Made by a program: the position numbers and the translations under genes
Source of the DNA: Metabacillus_B sp050107715
GTDB taxonomy: Bacteria > Bacillota > Bacilli > Bacillales > Bacillaceae
Length of the DNA stretch: 64,000 bases
Direction: 5' to 3'
NCBI RefSeq assembly: GCF_050107715.1
Contig: NZ_JBNILN010000003.1
Location: 248,001 to 312,000 of the forward strand
The notes under the pieces: model-generated
The model's database searches: none
Told to the model about the DNA's origin: nothing
What the model saw: only the letters and a program-made list of their open reading frames with translations
In this document: in pieces, positions 59,710 through 64,000 of the stretch
How positions within the stretch are numbered: position 1 is the first letter of the stretch
Layout: every line of letters starts with the position of its first letter

Positions 59710-59752
59710 AAAATACTTAAGTAACTGAACTATTAATTAGATTAAGTATTTT
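59710..59752. promoter_or_regulatory. Candidate MarR operator (11-bp inverted repeat)
   Basis: AAAATACTTAA at 59710 and TTAAGTATTTT at 59742, perfect inverse copies with 21 bases between, in the region upstream of the marR start. The AT-rich TTAAGTA half-sites resemble known MarR-family sites. Confidence 0.6.
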
Positions 59753-59812
59753 AGGAGCTGTTGTCAATGGAAATGACTCAAAAAGCAACTTTCTTTAAGT
59801 TCCCCCTGCAGG

Positions 59813-59821
59813 TGGTATAAT
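59813..59821 (+). promoter_or_regulatory. Extended -10 promoter of msrAB
   Basis: TGGTATAAT, a perfect -10 with TGn, 33 bases before the start codon. The -35 is weak. Confidence 0.5.
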
Positions 59822-59853
59822 AGAAATATGAATTTAAAGCGAGGTGTCCGATT

Positions 59854-60810
59854 ATGAAACAGACAGAATTAGCGACATTTGCAGGAGGCTGCTTTTGGTG
59901 CATGGTGCAGCCTTTTGATGAAATGCCCGGGATAGAGAGCGTGGTTTCAGGATATACAGGAGGCACCATTGAGAATCCGACCTATGAGCAGGTTTGTTCC
60001 AATCAAACGGGCCACTATGAGGCAGTTCAGATTACATTTCAGCCTGATGTTTTTCCGTATAAAAAGCTTCTTGAGCTGTTTTGGCAGCAAATTGATCCAA
60101 CGGACACCGGCGGCCAGTTTTTTGACCGCGGAGAGTCCTACAAAACGGCCATTTTCTATCATAGTGAGGAACAGCGGCAGCTTGCGGACCAATCTAAGGA
60201 AGCATTGGCTGCAAGCGGGCGTTTTAGCAAACCAATCGTAACAGAGATCAAACCCGCAGCTCCGTTTTACCGTGCTGAAGAATACCATCAGGATTACTAC
60301 AAAAAGAATTCCGCCCATTATAACCGGTATAAAACAGGTTCCGGAAGAGCGAAATTCATTGAAGACCATTGGAAAAACGAGGACAGCAACATGTCAAAAA
60401 ACATTGAATCGCTCACTCCAATCCAGTTCGAAGTGACTCAGAATAACGGAACCGAGCCTCCATTCCGGAATGATTACTGGGATAACAAGGAAGAGGGCAT
60501 CTATGTTGATATTGTCTCCGGGAAACCGCTATTCAGCTCTGCTGACCAATATGATGCAGGCTGCGGCTGGCCCAGCTTTACGAAACCGATTGATGAGCAG
60601 GAAGTAGACGAGAAAATGGATTATACCCACGGCATGATCCGTACAGAGGTAAGAAGCAAAACAGCTGATTCCCATTTGGGGCACGTATTTAATGATGGGC
60701 CCGGACCCAGCGGCCTTAGATATTGCATTAATTCAGCTGCTTTAAAATTTGTTCCAAAGCGAGAACTGGAAAAAAACGGGTATGAACGATACAAAGTCCT
60801 CTTTGAGTAA
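59854..60810 (+). CDS. msrAB: Bifunctional methionine sulfoxide reductase MsrA-MsrB fusion
   Basis: A 318-aa fusion. MsrA (residues 1 to about 155) has the catalytic Cys in FAGGCFWCMVQPFDEM near 12, and repairs the S-sulfoxide. MsrB (about 178 to 318) repairs the R-sulfoxide: EPPFRNDYWDNKEEGIYVDIVSG, then AGCGWPSFTKPI and catalytic Cys in GLRYCINSAALKF near 297. The MsrB half lacks the two zinc-binding CxxC pairs, as in one of the two known MsrB types. GAGGTG precedes ATG 59854. In B. subtilis, from memory, msrA and msrB are separate neighbouring genes; here they are fused. Confidence 0.95.
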   Translation: MKQTELATFAGGCFWCMVQPFDEMPGIESVVSGYTGGTIENPTYEQVCSNQTGHYEAVQITFQPDVFPYKKLLELFWQQIDPTDTGGQFFDRGESYKTAIFYHSEEQRQLADQSKEALAASGRFSKPIVTEIKPAAPFYRAEEYHQDYYKKNSAHYNRYKTGSGRAKFIEDHWKNEDSNMSKNIESLTPIQFEVTQNNGTEPPFRNDYWDNKEEGIYVDIVSGKPLFSSADQYDAGCGWPSFTKPIDEQEVDEKMDYTHGMIRTEVRSKTADSHLGHVFNDGPGPSGLRYCINSAALKFVPKRELEKNGYERYKVLFE

Positions 60811-61007
60811 TGTTAGTGATTAATGCCGATCTTACTCGCAAAATTATGTGATTAAAAATTGTTTTTTTGAAGCAATAGGCCATTTGCATTCCCCGCTGGA
60901 GGCATTTTGAATAAGGGGCTCTGTACTATGTCCTGCTGAAAGGAAATATTGGAATATAATCCCCCGGCTGCTCGGAATGCAGATCGGGGGTTTTTTAAAC
61001 TATGGCT
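60811..61007. other. Intergenic region with an isolated terminator
   Basis: About 200 bases without a credible ORF. A hairpin CCCCCG / CGGGGG at 60961-60990 followed by T6 is a good terminator, but it lies 150 bases past msrAB and directly behind a TATAAT (60954). It may end a long msrAB 3' UTR or an unseen small RNA. Confidence 0.5.
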
Positions 61008-61149
61008 TAGGAGGCAGCGACAGATGCTTGACTCCAAGCTAAGAGCAGCGCGGCAGGTGGACCCCGCAGCCGCGAGGACACTCTCAGCCCGCCGAAAAAT
61101 AAGCACTCGCAAGCTTGCTGAAATCAGCATCCGAGTTTTACGGAGCTGA
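61008..61149. repeat. Decayed full-length copy of the dispersed repeat
   Basis: GACTCCAAGCTAAGAGCAGC at 61030 matches the 14392 copy with a single change, followed by GCAGGTGGACCCCGC. The right end (GAAATCAGCATCCGAGTTTTACGGAGCT) parallels that copy's right end (GAAATCAACAGCCAAGTTTAACAGAGCT). The inverted ends are damaged. Confidence 0.6.
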
Positions 61150-61263
61150 ATGTTAGGCAGCGGAAATGGGAAGACCGGCAGATAAAGCCGTCCCTGCTAT
61201 GTTTCGGCTGATCGCCATATTGCGAGCCGGAAAAAACTGAAAATAAAATAGGCATTCGCACAA

Positions 61264-61292
61264 ACGAAACAACCTGGGGGCGGCATAGGCTA
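61264..61292 (+). promoter_or_regulatory. Candidate sigma-K promoter of the yjcZ-like gene
   Basis: CATAGGCTA at 61284 fits CATAnnnTA exactly; AAC/ACG lies near -35 (61264). Suits a late sporulation gene. Confidence 0.45.
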
Positions 61293-61325
61293 TCATTGAC
61301 TCAAAACAAATGGAGGGATTGCCTT

Positions 61326-61445
61326 ATGTATTGCTACCCTGGATATGGCCACGGGCAAGGACATGGTTACGGAAGCAGCTTTGTATTGATTGTTGTGTTA
61401 TTCATCCTGCTTATTATCGTTGGTGCAGCCTACATCGGTTACTAA
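61326..61445 (+). CDS. YjcZ family sporulation peptide (39 aa)
   Basis: MYCYPGYGHGQGHGYGSSFV followed by a hydrophobic helix (LIVVLFILLIIVGAAYIGY). The Gly/Tyr/His-rich N-terminus and the single helix are the YjcZ/YkzH-type pattern, small proteins seen in the mother cell or spore envelope. GGAGGG precedes the ATG by 9 bases. It stands between a likely sigma-K promoter and a strong terminator. It is too short for routine calling. Confidence 0.85.
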   Translation: MYCYPGYGHGQGHGYGSSFVLIVVLFILLIIVGAAYIGY

Positions 61446-61450
61446 TCTGG

Positions 61451-61479
61451 AAAAGAGCCTTTATGGCTCTTTTTTTTTT
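61451..61479 (+). terminator. Terminator after the yjcZ-like gene
   Basis: AAAAGAGCC / GGCTCTTTT with a TTTAT loop and ten T. Confidence 0.9.
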
Positions 61480-61606
61480 GCCGAATGGAAATGAAGAGTG
61501 GGTTAAGCCCTCACTGTACTTGGTGAACGAGGACAGCGAGAATAATAAGATGCATTAAAACACGAACATTAACGTAATGATAATAATATATAGTTCGTTT
61601 AAACGG

Positions 61607-61635
61607 TTGACGGAAGCGGTTTACTTTGATATATT
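61607..61635 (+). promoter_or_regulatory. Strong sigma-A promoter of the FAD oxidoreductase gene
   Basis: TTGACG, 17 bases, TATATT, about 42 bases before the start codon. Confidence 0.7.
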
Positions 61636-61676
61636 TACCAAGGATGTTAGAAAACCATTAATCGGAGGGATTTTCC

Positions 61677-63140
61677 TTGAACCGTATATATGATGTGATT
61701 ATTGTGGGAGCCGGACCGGCTGGCATATTTGCTTCCTATGAACTGAACCATCTGCTTCCTGATGCTAAAATACTGCTGATCGATAAAGGCCACGACATAT
61801 ACCGGAGAAATTGTCCGATTCTTCAGAGAAAAATTGAGAAGTGTCCGCCTCCTGCCGGGAAAAAAGATTTTTCCGGCTGTCTGCCTGCGTGCTCCATAAC
61901 CAATGGCTTTGGGGGTGCCGGTGCTTACTCGGACGGTAAATTTAATATTACGAGTGAATTTGGAGGCTGGATGACCGACTATCTTCCGGAAAGCACGGTT
62001 CTGGACCTCATCGATTACGTTGATCATATTAATTTACATCACGGAGCCACTGATACAATTACCGATCCGCTGACAGATCAGGTCAAAAACATTGAAAAGA
62101 GAGCCTATGCGGCAGGATTGAAGCTGTTACGGGCACAGGTCCGCCATTTGGGTACAGAGCAAAACCTTGAAATTTTGAAAAGCATTTATGAGTATTTAAG
62201 CGGGAAGATTGATATGCAATTCAAGACAGAGGTCCAGGATTTGATCACCGTTAAAGAAGAAGGGAATCATGCAGCGAAGGGAATCCTGCTAAAAAGCGGT
62301 GAAGAGATATTTGCGGATAAAGTGATCGTTACTCCGGGAAGGGACGGCTCTACCTGGCTTGGAGGAATTCTGAAAAAACGGCGTTTACAAATGATCAGCA
62401 ATCAAGTGGATATTGGAGTCCGTGTAGAAACGTCAAATGTTGTCATGCAGGAAATCAATGAACACCTGTATGAAGGGAAATTCATCTTTAATACTTCCGT
62501 TGGGACAAGAGTCAGAACTTTCTGCAGCAACCCATCCGGCCACGTAGTGGTGGAAAACCATTCAGGGACGATGCTTGCAAACGGCCATGCGTATAAAGAT
62601 CCAATGCTTGGCAGCGCCAATACGAATTTCGCCCTGCTTGTATCGCACAAATTTTCTGACCCGTTTGACCAGCCGAATGAATATGCCCATGAAGTATCCA
62701 AGCTTGCGAATAGCTTATCCAGCGGGGGGCTGATCGTTCAAAAGTACGGAGATATTTTAAAAGGCAGGCGATCTACTGCTAACCGGATAAAAGAAGGGTT
62801 TCTTGAACCGACCTTAAAAGAAGCTGTCCCGGGGGACCTTGGATTAGCGCTGCCTTATAATACAATGAAAAGCTTAATTGAAATGACTGAGGCACTTGAT
62901 AAAGTAACGCCTGGACTGGCGTCCGAGCATACGCTTTTTTATGGAGTTGAAGCTAAATTTTACTCTGCCCGTCCAAAACTGAATGACCGTTTTGAAACGG
63001 AAATCGGCGGTTTGTATGTAGGAGGAGACGGTGCAGGAATAACGAGAGGACTTGCTCAGGCTGGCGCCTGCGGTGTCTGGATTGCCCGAGACATAGCGAG
63101 TAAGGTTAAATTGCCGGATAAAGAAGAGGTTTTTGCTTAA
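61677..63140 (+). CDS. FAD-dependent oxidoreductase (COG2509 type)
   Basis: A 487-aa flavoprotein. The dinucleotide-binding GxGxxG is VIIVGAGPAGIFASYEL near residue 9, the ribose-binding acid in LLIDKGHD near 35, and the C-terminal FAD motif GGLYVGGDGAGITRGLAQAGACG near 450. A cysteine-rich stretch CPILQRKIEKCPPPAGKKDFSGCLPAC near 46-73 could carry a disulphide or metal. Substrate unknown. The start is TTG 61677 after CGGAGGG. Monocistronic, between a strong promoter and terminator. Confidence 0.88.
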   Translation: MNRIYDVIIVGAGPAGIFASYELNHLLPDAKILLIDKGHDIYRRNCPILQRKIEKCPPPAGKKDFSGCLPACSITNGFGGAGAYSDGKFNITSEFGGWMTDYLPESTVLDLIDYVDHINLHHGATDTITDPLTDQVKNIEKRAYAAGLKLLRAQVRHLGTEQNLEILKSIYEYLSGKIDMQFKTEVQDLITVKEEGNHAAKGILLKSGEEIFADKVIVTPGRDGSTWLGGILKKRRLQMISNQVDIGVRVETSNVVMQEINEHLYEGKFIFNTSVGTRVRTFCSNPSGHVVVENHSGTMLANGHAYKDPMLGSANTNFALLVSHKFSDPFDQPNEYAHEVSKLANSLSSGGLIVQKYGDILKGRRSTANRIKEGFLEPTLKEAVPGDLGLALPYNTMKSLIEMTEALDKVTPGLASEHTLFYGVEAKFYSARPKLNDRFETEIGGLYVGGDGAGITRGLAQAGACGVWIARDIASKVKLPDKEEVFA

Positions 63141-63168
63141 GAAGCGGATTCCGCTTCTTTTTTTTTGT
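63139..63168 (+). terminator. Terminator after the FAD oxidoreductase
   Basis: AAGAAGCGG / CCGCTTCTT with an ATT loop and a long T run, beginning at the stop codon. Confidence 0.9.
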
Positions 63169-63375
63169 TAAATATCAAACCTTATCAGACTTAATGCTGC
63201 CTAATCCTCCCCGCTTTGGGCGATTAAGCTGGATTTTTGTATGCACAGGCTAAAATAAAGGACGCAGCATCGGAGCGGGAATTTTAACTTGGCACGCATA
63301 TTCAGCGTGAAAACTGAATGATTTGGACTGAACAGGCTAGGCGAATTGTTTAAATAAGGATGTAGTAAACAGAGA
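63169..63375. other. Intergenic region
   Basis: No ORF, RNA family or repeat recognised apart from the inverted repeat that begins at 63376. Confidence 0.5.
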
Positions 63376-63455
63376 AGAGGACCGTCTTATTGTTCTTCAT
63401 ATCCCTGTACTTATTCCGTTTATCCTTCTATTCGCCTGATATAAAACGGTCCTCT
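63376..63455. repeat. Inverted repeat flanking a 50-base loop
   Basis: AGAGGACCGTCTTAT (63376-63390) and ATAAAACGGTCCTCT (63441-63455) pair over 15 positions with one mismatch. The 50 bases between are pyrimidine-rich and AT-rich. It lies 50 bases ahead of the aminotransferase start. Confidence 0.65.
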
Positions 63456-63505
63456 CCCACATACGTTATAAAGAGTGATGGATTGGCTGGCAGGGGGGAT
63501 GAGGG

Positions 63506-64000
63506 ATGGAGAAGAGCTTTCTGATTAAACCTCTTTTAGGTGAAGCGCTTCCTGAAATTTCGTTCGGCAGGGGCGTCTATTTATATGGCTCAGATGGCAA
63601 AGAATATTTGGATGCTTCTTCGGGAGCCATTACATGCAGCATTGGACATGGGATCCGGGAAATAGCAGAGGCAATGAGTGAACAGGCAAAGAAGGTCTCA
63701 TTTGTGTACAGGTCCCAATTTACAAGCAAGGCGGCGGAAGGCCTTGCTTTAAAGCTAGCCAGACTGCTCCCAGGTGATCTGAATTGGAGTTTTTTTGTCA
63801 ACAGCGGTTCAGAGGCTGCTGAAACTGCTGTAAAAATGGCTATTCAGTATTGGCAGGAAAAAGGGAGACCATCAAAGACTATGGTTTTGTCTCGGAGAAG
63901 GAGCTACCACGGAATTACGATGGGGGCGCTCGCATGGTCCGGTTACCCAGAGCGGCGGGAAAGATTCGGCTATCACCTTGTATCTAACCCGGATATTTCT
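63506..64000 (+). CDS. Class III PLP-dependent aminotransferase (partial, N-terminal 165 residues)
   Basis: The reading frame is open from ATG 63506 to the right edge. GGGGGG lies 7 bases upstream. The protein starts MEKSFLIKPLLGEALPEISF and has the class III features: YLYGSDGKEYLDASSGAITC near residue 22, SIGHGIREIAEAM, the cofactor loop FFVNSGSEAAETAVKMA near 95, and RRRSYHGITMGALAWSG near 130. The catalytic lysine is outside the window. Family members include ornithine, GABA and 2,4-diaminobutyrate aminotransferases; substrate not determinable here. Confidence 0.88.
   Translation, partial: MEKSFLIKPLLGEALPEISFGRGVYLYGSDGKEYLDASSGAITCSIGHGIREIAEAMSEQAKKVSFVYRSQFTSKAAEGLALKLARLLPGDLNWSFFVNSGSEAAETAVKMAIQYWQEKGRPSKTMVLSRRRSYHGITMGALAWSGYPERRERFGYHLVSNPDIS

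Noticed and set aside
1..64000. CRISPR arrays, phage genes, transposases, toxin-antitoxin or defence islands
   Set aside because: No regularly spaced repeats and no proteins of these classes were seen; DynA is the only gene with a reported anti-phage effect and it is a normal chromosomal gene.

Overview
The window is a 64 kb piece of ordinary chromosome from a low-GC Gram-positive, spore-forming member of the Bacillaceae. Evidence: a B-type RNase P RNA, the spore coat protein CotD, a YjcZ-type sporulation peptide, strong AGGAGG ribosome binding sites, sigma-A and sigma-K type promoters, and a gene order that, as far as I remember it, follows the Bacillus subtilis yprA-to-ypbQ and ypmT-to-ypgR regions (mrfAB-cotD-ypsA-gpsB-rnpB-ypsC-ypvA-ypwA, xpt-pbuX, bcsA-ypbQ, dynA-ypbS-ypcP, ypdQ/ypeP/ypeQ, cspD, ugtP, metA, bsaA-ypgQ-ypgR, ilvD-brxA, ypjP-ypjQ, thyA-dfrA, yplQ-yplP, ilvA, ypmP-QRST). 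The protein set suggests a Bacillus sensu lato or Metabacillus-like genome; the species cannot be fixed from sequence reading alone. I see no prophage, insertion sequence, CRISPR array, tRNA or rRNA.

Layout. 1-5 kb: partial Hsp20-like gene, PTS IIA (ypqE), the mitomycin-repair pair mrfA/mrfB, then cotD behind a likely sigma-K promoter. 5-14 kb: ypsA, gpsB, rnpB, the THUMP methyltransferase ypsC, the DinG-like helicase ypvA, M32 carboxypeptidase ypwA, and xpt-pbuX, which has both a PurR operator and a guanine riboswitch. 14-28 kb: CheX-like protein, GNAT, type III polyketide synthase bcsA with its methyltransferase, the two-headed dynamin dynA, ypcP, two RNase H-like genes, cspD and several tiny genes. 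28-35 kb: a minus-strand set (membrane hydrolase, ugtP, metA), then fhs, a peroxidase and an HD hydrolase. 35-44 kb: ypgR, ilvD (promoter plus CodY-like box), bacilliredoxin brxA, TerC transporter, thyA-dfrA. 44-55 kb: yplQ, the NtrC-type activator yplP divergent from iadA, ilvA, an SRAP protein, a DegV protein and ypmP-T. 55-64 kb: DUF4397 protein, hydrolase, an MFS efflux pump with its MarR regulator, msrAB fusion, FAD oxidoreductase and a truncated class III aminotransferase.

The most interesting unexplained signal is at 47.0-47.3 kb. A textbook sigma-54 (-24/-12) promoter precedes the isoaspartyl dipeptidase gene iadA, and next to it, divergently oriented, lies the sigma-54 activator yplP. 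Between them is a pair of direct repeats spaced 20 bp that could be the activator's binding site. This makes iadA a candidate target for YplP, and breakdown of isoaspartyl peptides a candidate output. Second is a family of about 150-bp dispersed intergenic repeats, with one intact copy and several decayed ones. Third is a set of very short, well-signalled ORFs (19-50 codons) that a standard gene caller would miss.
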